This document shows positions 1-8,035 of a stretch of DNA of 64,000 nt, in pieces. Position numbers and translations under genes: made by a program. How positions within the stretch are numbered: position 1 is the stretch's first letter; every line of letters begins with the position of its first letter. The notes below the pieces were generated by a model. It made no database searches, was not told the origin of the DNA, and saw only the letters and a list, made by a program, of their open reading frames with translations. The stretch is from the NCBI GenBank assembly GCA_044220975.1, contig JBGAPZ010000004.1, forward strand, positions 62,001-126,000. The letters run 5' to 3'. This DNA is from SZUA-430 sp044220975. GTDB taxonomy: Bacteria > Pseudomonadota > Alphaproteobacteria > Micropepsales > Micropepsaceae.

Positions 1-1
1 G

Positions 2-913
2 GATGCCGTCGAAGACGCGGGCTTCCTCGATACGCTTGCAGATGCCGATACGTCACCTCAGGAGCGCGCCTCGAATACGGCCGTGCTGTTGCGTGCCGCC
101 GGCCGACACTTGGTGCCGATCCCGTTGGGTGAGACGATCGTGGCGCGTTCGATTCTATCAGCGCACAAGATCAAGGTCCCGCGTGGACCGATCACTTTCG
201 CTGTTCTCGACGGACACACGCATACGCATGGCGATCACGCGCATCTCAAGGGGCGCGCGCTTCGTGTTGCGTATGCGCGGCATTCGGCGAACGTGCTTCT
301 GAGCGCGCAGGACAGCGGAGAGGCGGTTCTGATCGCCGTCCGTCGCGGCACACTGAAGGAAGGCGCGAATGTTGCGGGCGAACCGCGGGACGAGCTCACC
401 TTCGGCGATACGGCGGGAACAACAGTCTCGGGTGTGTCGGGCGACGATCTGCTGACGTACGGCGCAACGGTTCGCTCGGCTCTGATCGCCGGGGCGCTCG
501 ATCGTATCTTGATGCAGACTGTCGAGTACGCGCGCACGCGCGTGCAATTCGGCAAACCGATCGCGTCGTTCCAGGCGATTCAGCAGCAGCTTGCGGTTCT
601 TGCCGGACATACGGCGGCCGCTGGTATCGCCGCCGATGCGGCATTTGCGGACGTCGAAGATAGTGCGCGGCGGACCAGATCGGCCGCGATTGCAAAGGTG
701 CGGGCCGGCGATGCCGCCGGTGCTGCGGCCTCGATCGCGCACCAAGTTCACGGTGCTATCGGGATCACAAAAGAGCACTCGCTGCACTTCGCGACGCGCA
801 GGCTCTACTCGTGGCGCGCCGAGTTCGGTGCCGAGTCTTTCTGGGCGGAGAAGCTTGGCCGCGCCGCTTGCACTGCCGGCGTGGACGCGTTCTGGCCGTC
901 GATGACGCAATAG
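2..913 (+). CDS. acyl-CoA dehydrogenase, C-terminal part (5' end outside window)
   Basis: The reading frame is open from the window edge, so only the last 303 residues are present. The second half has the C-terminal helical bundle of FAD-dependent acyl-CoA dehydrogenases: the stretch MQTVEYARTRVQFGKPIASF, then QAIQQQLA and, near the end, GAIGITKEHSLHF. These enzymes introduce the alpha-beta double bond into acyl-CoA thioesters. The visible N-terminal part is divergent, so the substrate cannot be read. A perfect hairpin follows the stop. The gene lies alone on this strand, and the next gene converges on it. The family is fairly sure. The specific substrate is unknown. Confidence 0.85.
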   Translation, partial: DAVEDAGFLDTLADADTSPQERASNTAVLLRAAGRHLVPIPLGETIVARSILSAHKIKVPRGPITFAVLDGHTHTHGDHAHLKGRALRVAYARHSANVLLSAQDSGEAVLIAVRRGTLKEGANVAGEPRDELTFGDTAGTTVSGVSGDDLLTYGATVRSALIAGALDRILMQTVEYARTRVQFGKPIASFQAIQQQLAVLAGHTAAAGIAADAAFADVEDSARRTRSAAIAKVRAGDAAGAAASIAHQVHGAIGITKEHSLHFATRRLYSWRAEFGAESFWAEKLGRAACTAGVDAFWPSMTQ

Positions 914-921
914 AAAATGCA

Positions 922-948
922 AAACGCCGGGTGTTTGACCCGGCGTTT
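922..948. terminator. bidirectional intrinsic terminator
   Basis: A perfect 11-bp inverted repeat (922-932 and 938-948) with a 5-base loop has A-rich and T-rich ends on its two sides. It sits between two convergent genes ending at 913 and 971, so it can serve both strands. Confidence 0.75.
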
Positions 949-970
949 GCGGTTTGTGTCCGGAACGACG

Positions 971-1435
971 TCAGAGGTAACGGACGTCGCGCACGATGCC
1001 CGTGAAGGCGTTGACACGTAGCATCACCGGGCGGCCGGCACGGTTGAACGCGAAGGCTCTATAGTCCGAACCCCAGCGCGATTTCTGCAGGTTGCGAACG
1101 CCGTAGTAGCCTTGGTAGGCAAGTGCGCGCACGAGCTTCTTGTGGCTCAACGGCTTTTGATAGCGATACCGGTTGTCGTTGTATTGGTCGCCCCAGCCGC
1201 GTTCCCAACGGTCGAAGTTTCCGTTCTGGCGATCGAAGTTGTAGTTGTCGTTGTAGCGCGGCTCGACACGGCGATCTTGCGGATAGCGATAATCGTCGTC
1301 GCCGTACTGGCCCTGATTGTTCTGGCCCTGATTCTGGCCGCCTTGATAAGGATAATTCTGGTCGGCGAAAGCAGGGCTCGCCACACCCAATGTCAGCGCC
1401 ATAGCGGCTGCGGCGGCGGTCACAAATTTGCGCAT
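971..1435 (-). CDS. exported Asn/Gln/Tyr-rich protein with PepSY-like C-terminus
   Basis: The 154-residue protein starts at the ATG at 1435, which a GGGAG site precedes; an upstream in-frame start would add 16 residues before the signal peptide. Residues 1-25 form a Sec signal peptide ending in a cleavage site after AFA. Residues 26-100 are low-complexity and rich in N, Q, G, Y, D and R. The last 55 residues (GYYGVRNLQKS to GIVRDVRYL) resemble the strand pattern of PepSY-type domains. The function is unknown. It is divergent from the PepSY/two-component genes starting at 1562, which suggests a shared envelope role. That link is inference. Confidence 0.7.
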   Translation of the reverse strand: MRKFVTAAAAAMALTLGVASPAFADQNYPYQGGQNQGQNNQGQYGDDDYRYPQDRRVEPRYNDNYNFDRQNGNFDRWERGWGDQYNDNRYRYQKPLSHKKLVRALAYQGYYGVRNLQKSRWGSDYRAFAFNRAGRPVMLRVNAFTGIVRDVRYL

Positions 1436-1561
1436 TCGATTCTCCCGTTCAAAAAGGGTGGTTAGCCAACCCTTGATGGACATATTGATTGCCCTTGCCT
1501 GAACGTGGTCTGCATGGCCTATTCACCCGGGGTTCAGTGAGCGATACCTATCTATACGGGC

Positions 1562-1930
1562 ATGTTTAGCGTCGTGCGCCCCTTCCTGATTGCCGTGATC
1601 GCGGCGGCCCTGGCCCTGCCGGCTGTGGCTGGCCCGCGCGTCGGCGCTCGTCTGGGGAACGACGGGCTCGTCCAAGAACGCAACGATGGTTGGCGCTTGC
1701 GCGGCCGAGGGCTGATCGATGTTCGGCAGGACGCGCCGAACTTGCTGCCGCTGGAAATCGTGCTGCGCAATGTTGCCGCCCAGTTTCCGGGACACCATTT
1801 GGGTGTCGACGGACCGTTCCAACGCGACGGACGGTGGATCTACCGGATTAAGTGGCTGACCCCCGACGGGCGCGTGCTTATCGTGTTTGCCGACGCTCAA
1901 ACAGGCCAAGTTCTCGGTCATCGTGGCTGA
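1562..1930 (+). CDS. small exported PepSY-domain protein
   Basis: This 122-residue protein has an N-terminal signal peptide (about residues 1-23, LAVAGPR region) and a single C-terminal PepSY-like unit ending in IYRIKWLTPDGRVLIVFADAQTGQVLG. PepSY units usually act outside the cytoplasm and often accompany two-component systems. The stop lies 14 bp before the response regulator start, so the three genes probably form one operon. I infer that it modulates or feeds signal to the kinase at 2621. No catalytic residues are visible. Confidence 0.8.
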   Translation: MFSVVRPFLIAVIAAALALPAVAGPRVGARLGNDGLVQERNDGWRLRGRGLIDVRQDAPNLLPLEIVLRNVAAQFPGHHLGVDGPFQRDGRWIYRIKWLTPDGRVLIVFADAQTGQVLGHRG

Positions 1931-1944
1931 CGGAAAGTGAACCC

Positions 1945-2634
1945 ATGCGCATTCTTGTAGTTGAAGACGATCCCGACTTGCAGCGCTTACTCGCGAGCGC
2001 GTTGCGCGATCAGGGCTATGTCGTCGACACCGCCAGCGATGGCGAGGAAGGTCATTTTCTCGGCGAAACGGAACCATACGATGCCGTGATCCTCGACCTC
2101 GGTCTGCCGGAGATGGACGGGCTCACTGTGCTTGAGAAATGGCGCAAGGCGGGCAAGGCAATGCCGGTGCTCATTTTGACGGCGCGCGACCGCTGGGCCG
2201 ATAAGGTCGCGGGGCTCGACGCTGGCGCGGACGACTATGTCGCAAAGCCGTTCTATACCGAAGAAGTGCTCGCGCGCGTTCGCACTCTGTTGCGGCGCGG
2301 CGCGGGGCTTGCGTCCTCCGATATCGAGTGCGGGCCCTTGCGGATCGACACGCGAGCGGCGCGCGTGACAGTGCAGGGAAATCCGGTCAAATTGACTTCG
2401 CTTGAGTACCGGCTGCTTGCCTATCTCGGTCATCACAAGGGCCGCGTGGTTTCTCGTGGCGAGTTGGTCGAACATCTCTACGATCAGGATTTCGATCGTG
2501 ACTCGAATACGATCGAAGTGTTCGTTGGACGGCTGCGCAAGAAGCTGAACGTCAACGTCATTCACACGATGCGTGGTCTCGGTTACAAGCTCGACGAAGG
2601 AGCCGCCGACGCCGACGCCGATGCTGCGCACTAA
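1945..2634 (+). CDS. OmpR/PhoP-family response regulator
   Basis: The 229-residue protein has a receiver domain (residues 1-115) with acidic D8/D9, phospho-acceptor D51, T79 and K101, followed by a winged-helix DNA-binding domain (about 125-218, including VFVGRLRKKL and a final IHTMRGLGYKL). The ATG at 1945 follows a GGAAAG site. The reading frame extends upstream, but the receiver fold begins here. Its last 14 bases overlap the kinase start, so translation is coupled. The closest recognisable subgroup is PhoP/QseB-like. The regulon cannot be read from the sequence. Confidence 0.9.
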   Translation: MRILVVEDDPDLQRLLASALRDQGYVVDTASDGEEGHFLGETEPYDAVILDLGLPEMDGLTVLEKWRKAGKAMPVLILTARDRWADKVAGLDAGADDYVAKPFYTEEVLARVRTLLRRGAGLASSDIECGPLRIDTRAARVTVQGNPVKLTSLEYRLLAYLGHHKGRVVSRGELVEHLYDQDFDRDSNTIEVFVGRLRKKLNVNVIHTMRGLGYKLDEGAADADADAAH

Positions 2635-4015
2635 CTCTCTCGCTTTTCGCCTTGGCGCTCTTGCGGTGGTGTGGAGCGTTTTGGGGCTCGCTGCCGGCGT
2701 GCTTGTGCTGTCGCGCGTGTTCCGCGATTCTGCCGAGCGCAGTTTCGACAACCGGCTGACATCCGATCTCGAAAGCGTTATCGCGGTCACGGAACTCGAT
2801 TGCGCCGGTACGATCGTGATGCCCAGGCCGCTTTTCGCCGAGCGATTCATGAACCCGTTCTCAGGCTGGTACTGGCAAATCAGCAGTGTCGGCAATCCCG
2901 CGAAGGTGCTCAAGATCTCGCAATCGTTGTGGGATCAGTCGCTCAAGCTCGAGCCTGCAGCGACCAGTTCAATTCAGATGGGCTACGTAACCGGCCCCAA
3001 GCAGCAGCAACTACGTTTTGCCGAACGCGTAGTTTCCTTCCCCGGTCCCGATGAGCCCGAGGAAGGCAAGAAATGTGTGGGTGGCAACACGAAGTTCCGT
3101 CTGATGGTCGCTGCCGACGTCAAGGATGTCGAGGCAGATATTGCGGACTTCAACAACACGCTGTTTTGGTCGATCGTCATTTTAGGGGCCGGGCTGATTG
3201 GTGCCACGATCTTGCAGGTCCAATGGGGCCTTGCCCCATTGGATAAAGTGTCGAAGTCGCTCGCCAACATTCGCGAGGGGCGCGTCGACAAGCTGGAGGG
3301 ACCGTTTCCGACCGAGATCCAACCGCTTGCCGACGAACTGAACGCGCTTGTCGCCCATAACGCTGAAGTGGTTTCGCGCGCGCGAACACATGTCGGAAAC
3401 TTGGCGCACTTTCTGAAGACGCCGCTGAGCGTGCTTGCCAATGAGGTTCAAGGTGTGACCGGCCCGCTTGCGGAAACCGTGGCGCGGCAGGTCCAGACGA
3501 TGCGGCGACAGGTCGACCACTATCTCGCGCGGGCACGCACGGTCGCGTCGGCGCAAGTGATCGGTGCGCGCACGGAAGTGTCGCCGGTGATCGCGGACCT
3601 CACGCGGGCGCTGAACAAAATCTATTCGTCGCGCGGCATTCACGTGGAAAAGCAGTGTCCTGAAGGTTTGTACTTCCGGGGCGATCGATCAGACTTTGAA
3701 GAGATGGTCGGCAATCTGCTCGACAATGCGTGCAAGTGGGCCGAGGGCGAGGTGACCGTCACTGTGGTGTCGAGCAGGCCGGCGCGTTTGAGCGTGGTCG
3801 TCGGCGACGACGGTCCGGGCCTTACAGACGAGCAGAAGAAGCGTGTTATCGAACGCGGTGAGCGATTGGATGAGTCGAAGCCAGGGTCGGGACTCGGTCT
3901 TAGCATCGTCAAAGAGATTGCGGCACTCTATGGCGGGTTCTTGACGCTCAACCGTTCCCAAGCCGGCGGTCTGTCGGCCGAACTCGATCTTCCGTCGGTG
4001 GAGCGCGTCGCCTAA
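2621..4015 (+). CDS. PhoQ-like sensor histidine kinase
   Basis: The 464-residue kinase has transmembrane segments at about 13-33 and 182-202 bracketing a periplasmic domain of roughly 150 residues with two cysteines (C61, C152). A HAMP-like linker follows. The phospho-acceptor H263 lies in LAHFLKTPLSVL, a PhoQ-type dimerisation helix. The ATPase domain has an N box (N369), G1 (GDDGPG) and G2 (GSGLGL). The ATG at 2621 overlaps the regulator stop. The signal is unknown. PhoQ relatives sense divalent cations or cationic peptides, but the acidic cation-binding patch of enterobacterial PhoQ is not evident here. Confidence 0.88.
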   Translation: MLRTNSLAFRLGALAVVWSVLGLAAGVLVLSRVFRDSAERSFDNRLTSDLESVIAVTELDCAGTIVMPRPLFAERFMNPFSGWYWQISSVGNPAKVLKISQSLWDQSLKLEPAATSSIQMGYVTGPKQQQLRFAERVVSFPGPDEPEEGKKCVGGNTKFRLMVAADVKDVEADIADFNNTLFWSIVILGAGLIGATILQVQWGLAPLDKVSKSLANIREGRVDKLEGPFPTEIQPLADELNALVAHNAEVVSRARTHVGNLAHFLKTPLSVLANEVQGVTGPLAETVARQVQTMRRQVDHYLARARTVASAQVIGARTEVSPVIADLTRALNKIYSSRGIHVEKQCPEGLYFRGDRSDFEEMVGNLLDNACKWAEGEVTVTVVSSRPARLSVVVGDDGPGLTDEQKKRVIERGERLDESKPGSGLGLSIVKEIAALYGGFLTLNRSQAGGLSAELDLPSVERVA

Positions 4016-4275
4016 GACGCGGTGTGCGCCTCCACGCTCGGGGCGCCTTTCTTTCGACGGCGTCGGTCGTTTTCTGGTCCATGGTAGTCGCTCACGCCTA
4101 CCGCGATTGCGTAGCAGGCCAAACGGATTGAGCGCGGAATCTTGACCGGATCGCCATCGCGCTTGCCCTTCTCATAGTATTGGACGACGCGTCGCTTCAG
4201 TCCTAACGCATCGGCAGCCTCGCTCTGCGAGAGATCGAGGCTTTTGCGCCAACGCTTGAACTCGTGTCCCTTCAT
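4012..4275 (-). CDS. XRE-family helix-turn-helix regulator
   Basis: This 87-residue protein is essentially one Cro/CI-type helix-turn-helix domain (residues 5-55; the recognition region is SQSEAADALGLKRRVVQYYE) with a basic C-terminal tail (NDRRRRKKG). Its stop overlaps the kinase stop by 4 bp, convergently. GGAAGG lies ahead of the ATG. A perfect 12-bp palindrome sits 38 bp upstream and may be an autoregulatory operator. The targets are unknown. Confidence 0.8.
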   Translation of the reverse strand: MKGHEFKRWRKSLDLSQSEAADALGLKRRVVQYYEKGKRDGDPVKIPRSIRLACYAIAVGVSDYHGPENDRRRRKKGAPSVEAHTAS

Positions 4276-4313
4276 GGGACAATCCTTCCGCTTACGGAAC
4301 GATGATAAATAAT

Positions 4314-4325
4314 TCAGTGCACTGA
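4314..4325. promoter_or_regulatory. 12-bp palindrome upstream of XRE regulator
   Basis: TCAGTGCACTGA is a perfect palindrome in the promoter region of the XRE gene, next to an AT-rich stretch (TTATTTATCAT on the minus strand) that could be its -10 region. A further short inverted repeat (TTCCG/CGGAA, 4286-4299) lies in the leader. Operator function is inference. Confidence 0.4.
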
Positions 4326-4527
4326 CGATAGCACGTGACGAGTGCGGGTTCCACTGCCTCGACGTGTGGCTGCGCGCACAACGTGCGCGTTGGGATCGGG
4401 GCGGAAAATCCGGGGCCCTGTCGCGCGCTTTCTAGCGTAAACAGTGTAGCGCCTGTCATATAGAACGCTCGTCTGCCGTTGCAGGGTGTCCGGCAAACGC
4501 CTAAATTTGCGACTCAATGGGGGCAGG

Positions 4528-4557
4528 GACCGCCGGGTCGGCGGTCGCTGCCTTTTT
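4528..4557 (+). terminator. hairpin plus T-run in the leader of the FecR gene
   Basis: A perfect 8-bp stem (4528-4535 with 4539-4546) and a 3-base loop is followed by GCTGCC and five T residues (4553-4557). It ends 22 bp before the FecR start codon. No gene on this strand lies just upstream (the gene at 4012-4275 is on the other strand). The stretch 4276-4527 otherwise shows nothing but the palindrome. The hairpin is therefore either a stop for distal readthrough from the kinase operon or an attenuator in the FecR leader. Confidence 0.5.
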
Positions 4558-4579
4558 GCCTAACGATAGGGGCTTTCCA

Positions 4580-5278
4580 ATGCGCATCTTGATTGCAGCG
4601 TCCGTGCTGTCGGCTTTCGTCGGCCTTTCCTCAGTCGCTTCTGCAGAGCCGGTCGGATCTGCTACGCGCGTGCAGCGGTATGCCTATCAGACACCGCCGC
4701 AAGCTGGCCGAGGTCCGCTCTATCGGCTCAATCCTGTGGTGCGCAATGCGCGGCTTGAGACAGTTCCGTCGGGAGCGCTTGAGGTGACGTTCACTGACGG
4801 CAGCTTATTGACGCTTGGCTCGGCCTCGACGGTCGTCGTCGACAACTACGTGTTTGGTTCGGGGCAGGGTGCCAGCGGCCAGACATTGAAGATGACGCGC
4901 GGCCTATTCCGGTTCGTCTCCGGTTCGATGCCGAAAGATCAAGTGCGGTTGCAGACACCGTCGGTGACGATCGGCATTCGCGGTACGGCGGTGAAGATCA
5001 AGACGGATGAGCAGGGCGTCGGCACGATCTTCTTCGAACATGGCCAAGGCTCTGTCGACAACGGCAAGGGTCAGACCGTGCAAATGGGCGAAGGCGATAT
5101 GGTCAAGATCGGTCCGAATGGCGCGATAGGAACGCCGGAGAACAAGGACTGGAGCGCTGGGGACGAGTCTGTGGACTACGGACTGAATCCGTTCGGCCAG
5201 CAGAACCACGGTCCTGACGGTGGAACCGGCGGCGGCGACGGTGCGGGTTCGTCCGGCGGCGGCCAGAGTAACAACTAG
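4580..5278 (+). CDS. secreted FecR-domain protein
   Basis: The 232-residue protein has a signal peptide (residues 1-22, cleavage after ASA) and a FecR domain (about 55-155) with the typical LEVTFTDGSLLTLG and RLQTPSVTIGIRGTAVKIK blocks. The tail is rich in G, D, S and Q. Unlike classical FecR it has no cytoplasmic N-terminus, and neither a sigma factor nor a TonB receptor is adjacent. A role in iron signalling should therefore not be assumed. Stand-alone exported FecR domains are usually uncharacterised. The ATG at 4580 is chosen because the signal peptide starts there. Confidence 0.8.
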   Translation: MRILIAASVLSAFVGLSSVASAEPVGSATRVQRYAYQTPPQAGRGPLYRLNPVVRNARLETVPSGALEVTFTDGSLLTLGSASTVVVDNYVFGSGQGASGQTLKMTRGLFRFVSGSMPKDQVRLQTPSVTIGIRGTAVKIKTDEQGVGTIFFEHGQGSVDNGKGQTVQMGEGDMVKIGPNGAIGTPENKDWSAGDESVDYGLNPFGQQNHGPDGGTGGGDGAGSSGGGQSNN

Positions 5279-5433
5279 GAAGATTCGCGCGACGAGCGAA
5301 TGCCGTGACCCATGTACCGGAAGGCAAAAAGAGGCATTGTTTGGCGGCGGCCGGCGGGCTTTGGTGGGGTGTCTTATGTTCGAGCCCATGACCATAACCC
5401 CTTACCTAATGCTGTGGGGCCTAGCTTCGTACG

Positions 5434-6837
5434 ATGCAGCTGCCCACAAAAGAGCATGAGCTAAAGCGTTTACTCGCCACGCTGCCCGCAGAAAAGGCTT
5501 TGACCTTGGCGGCGGCGGTGGAGCGCGGGCGCCTTGCGGGTGACAGGTCGCTTCCGGTCGACATGATTCTCGACGGCCTTCGCCCGACGCTTAGGCGCGT
5601 GCAGGCGCGGCGCGTGCCGACGGCGCAGCGTTTGTTTTGCGAACCCTTCGCTGATTTTCTTGTCGACGATCCCCGCGAGTACAAACAACCGGGCCGCATC
5701 GCACGCTCGACAGTGCGCGCGTTGTGGCGATGGCTGAAGGACACGCTGCGCGTTGGCTTGGCGGATCTTGAGACGCAGGTCTCGCGCGCCGTGTTCTCGC
5801 GCGATGCGCGCCAGCAGGCCGAAGTGACTCAGCGCATGCACGCGGAGATTCTGGGTGTGCTTCGCGCTGCGCTTGATCGAGCTTCTCCCGGCAGCACAGA
5901 GCGCCGGGTGCTTGCTGCCAAGTTCGGCAGCGAGGAAGCGTTGGCGGATCTTGAAGAGATGGTCTCGCTCATGATCGGTGCAAACGATCTTGCGCCGTTG
6001 CGTGGGTTGTTGCCGCGCCGGATCGAAACCTTGACCGAGCAGCATGCAACTTTCGTTCGCGACATCTACGATCAGCTGACGGCACGCAAGTCGGAGTTGA
6101 GCCCCTATGTCGGGCTTCTGGTTCTCGCGCGGTTGAAGCGGCCGTGGGAGGCTTTGAGGCTTGCGACGATCACATCGCGGCGTACGAACAATGCGTTGTT
6201 TAGCGCCTCCGACATGGGGATCGTGGGTGACGTGTTGCTCGCGGACATGGAAAATCTGGCACTCGACATCGCATCCGTGCGTCCTGACAGTATCGATCCG
6301 GATACGGTGCTGACGAAGCTCGACCGGTTCGTGCAGATGTCGGCCGGGCTCGTGCGCGAAATCGGCGTCAAGCGCGAGGGCAAATGGGGACAGCGGCTGA
6401 TCAAGATCCGTCAACTGGCTTCGGATGCAATGGATTCGCTCATCGTGCGGGCGCCGCGCGAGATCACGGCGGCTCTTCCGGTGCAGCGGCTTGGTGCGTT
6501 CGGCGGGCGCGGTCCGCGTCGACCCGACCTTTCGCGCGATCCCGATCCGACGCGGGTGGAGCGGGCGCTCGTGTGGGGACGGTTGCTTGCGGGATCGACG
6601 CCCTATGCTGGCGGCGGCGCGTTTTACGCTGCGCACAAGGACGCGTTCGAGGAAGTATCGCAGTATCTTCGTATGTATGCGGATAGCATGATGGCAGAGC
6701 TCAAGTCGCTTGAGTTCGAAAAGCGTCCGCGCGCCCAGGCCTTTCAAATGCAGGCCGAAGCGCTTTCCGACGTTATCCTGGGACTTGAAGAAACGGAGCA
6801 GATTCGCCGCCGCGCCGCAGCCGCCACGCCCCGCTAG
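5434..6837 (+). CDS. conserved hypothetical helical protein
   Basis: I do not recognise the family. The 467-residue product is predicted soluble. It has no signal peptide or membrane segment and is almost entirely alpha-helical with many Arg, Leu and Glu. It has an even pattern suggesting helical repeats, and a Gly/Arg/Pro-rich linker near residues 355-370 (FGGRGPRRPDLSRDPDP). Its stop overlaps the CoA-transferase stop by 4 bp, convergently. The region 5279-5433 before it holds no clear promoter or RNA. It is long enough, with consistent codon use, to be a real gene. Confidence 0.7.
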   Translation: MQLPTKEHELKRLLATLPAEKALTLAAAVERGRLAGDRSLPVDMILDGLRPTLRRVQARRVPTAQRLFCEPFADFLVDDPREYKQPGRIARSTVRALWRWLKDTLRVGLADLETQVSRAVFSRDARQQAEVTQRMHAEILGVLRAALDRASPGSTERRVLAAKFGSEEALADLEEMVSLMIGANDLAPLRGLLPRRIETLTEQHATFVRDIYDQLTARKSELSPYVGLLVLARLKRPWEALRLATITSRRTNNALFSASDMGIVGDVLLADMENLALDIASVRPDSIDPDTVLTKLDRFVQMSAGLVREIGVKREGKWGQRLIKIRQLASDAMDSLIVRAPREITAALPVQRLGAFGGRGPRRPDLSRDPDPTRVERALVWGRLLAGSTPYAGGGAFYAAHKDAFEEVSQYLRMYADSMMAELKSLEFEKRPRAQAFQMQAEALSDVILGLEETEQIRRRAAAATPR

Positions 6838-8033
6838 ATCGCGCCGGAGGCGCGCAGATCTTCAATCTCGACTCTCGACAATCCCAACCCTGTCAAGATT
6901 TCGTCCGTGTGCTGACCTAACGTCGGTGGTGGTGCCGTGATTTGCCCGGGTGTTTCCGACAGCACAATCGGCGTGGCCATGATCGGTACCGGACTTGGCA
7001 GGCCTGGAAACATGGTCTTCGTCAAATAACGCGCGGCGTCGACGTGCGGGTCGTCGAGCAATTGCTGAGGTGCCAGAACGGGACCAGCGGGCACTTTCGC
7101 ACGTTCGAGTTCGGCGAGCGCCTCTGTGACGGTGCGCGAAGCACACCAGCGCGCGGCGCGCTCGCTCAGTTGTTCGCCATTGTCGCCTCGAGCTTCGTCA
7201 GTTGCGAAGCGCGGGTCCGTAACCAGGCCCTCTTCGCCGATCATTTTTGCCCAGCGTTTGAACAGCGGATTGCCGTTGATGAGGACGGTGATCCAGCCGT
7301 CCCTGCAACGCAGGATGTCGGACGGGCCCGCGGTTTGGCCGCGGTTCAGTGTGGCGACGCGATCTTTCTTGAGCGCTGCTTGTTCGATCAAGGTCTGCGC
7401 CATGAAGGTCACGGCGGTTCTGAGCAGTGCGCCTTCGACATGTTGTCCGCGGCCGGTTTTTTCCCGGGCGAATAGAGCCGTCATGGTGCCGAAGGCGGCG
7501 AGGGAGGCGGTGCCGAAGTCGACCCAGGATGCCGCGGCGCGAACCGGTTGATCTGGTGTCCCGGACATGTAGACCGCGCCGGACATGGCTTGTGCGACGC
7601 CGTCAAAACCGAGCCTTTCTTCGTAAGGCCCGCCAGATCCGAAGGCGGATGCGGTCGTTAAGATGGTTCGCGGGTTCAGGGCCTGTACGCTCGGCCAATC
7701 CAGGTTCAGGCTTTTCAGCGTCTGTGGCGGTAGGTTCACGACGACAACGTCGGCGGTCTTGATCAGCCGCTTCACAACCTCGCGGCCCTTGGGGTGCGCG
7801 GGGTCGAGCGTAAGGCCTTTCTTGTTGCGATTCATCTGCAAGAACAGTGCGCCTTCACCGGGCGAGCCGTCGGCATTGTGGAACAGCGGGATCAGCGTTC
7901 GGTCTTCCGAGCCGTCGCGCTTTTCGATGCGGATGACCTCGGCTCCCATGTCGCCCAGCAATGCGGCGCAATAGGGGCCGGCGATGTAGCGGCCGAAGTC
8001 GAGGACGCGGATACCTTCGAGAGCTGATTTCAT
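6834..8033 (-). CDS. CaiB/BaiF-type (class III) CoA transferase
   Basis: The 399-residue protein matches the family over its whole length. It has an N-terminal LEGIRVLDFGRYIAGP block, GADVIRIE-like AEVIRIEK, the NRNKKGLTLD block and the likely catalytic aspartate D172 in SWVDFGTA. Family members move CoA between carboxylic acids through a covalent aspartyl intermediate. They act on substrates such as oxalate, carnitine, bile acids or arylsuccinates, and the substrate here is open. Its start lies 2 bp after the stop of the SH3/COG3650 gene, so the two may be co-transcribed. Confidence 0.9.
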   Translation of the reverse strand: MKSALEGIRVLDFGRYIAGPYCAALLGDMGAEVIRIEKRDGSEDRTLIPLFHNADGSPGEGALFLQMNRNKKGLTLDPAHPKGREVVKRLIKTADVVVVNLPPQTLKSLNLDWPSVQALNPRTILTTASAFGSGGPYEERLGFDGVAQAMSGAVYMSGTPDQPVRAAASWVDFGTASLAAFGTMTALFAREKTGRGQHVEGALLRTAVTFMAQTLIEQAALKKDRVATLNRGQTAGPSDILRCRDGWITVLINGNPLFKRWAKMIGEEGLVTDPRFATDEARGDNGEQLSERAARWCASRTVTEALAELERAKVPAGPVLAPQQLLDDPHVDAARYLTKTMFPGLPSPVPIMATPIVLSETPGQITAPPPTLGQHTDEILTGLGLSRVEIEDLRASGAI

Positions 8034-8035
8034 GT

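Noticed and set aside
1987..2913. 308-residue minus-strand frame opposite the two-component genes
   Set aside because: It is antisense to the receiver and kinase domains, which are certain.
4314..4517. 67-residue minus-strand frame before the FecR gene
   Set aside because: It has an Arg-rich composition, an alternative start and no ribosome-binding site or recognisable motif.
5470..6747. 425-residue minus-strand frame opposite the unknown helical gene
   Set aside because: It shows Arg/His-rich composition, no ribosome-binding site and no domain. The plus-strand gene better fits codon use.
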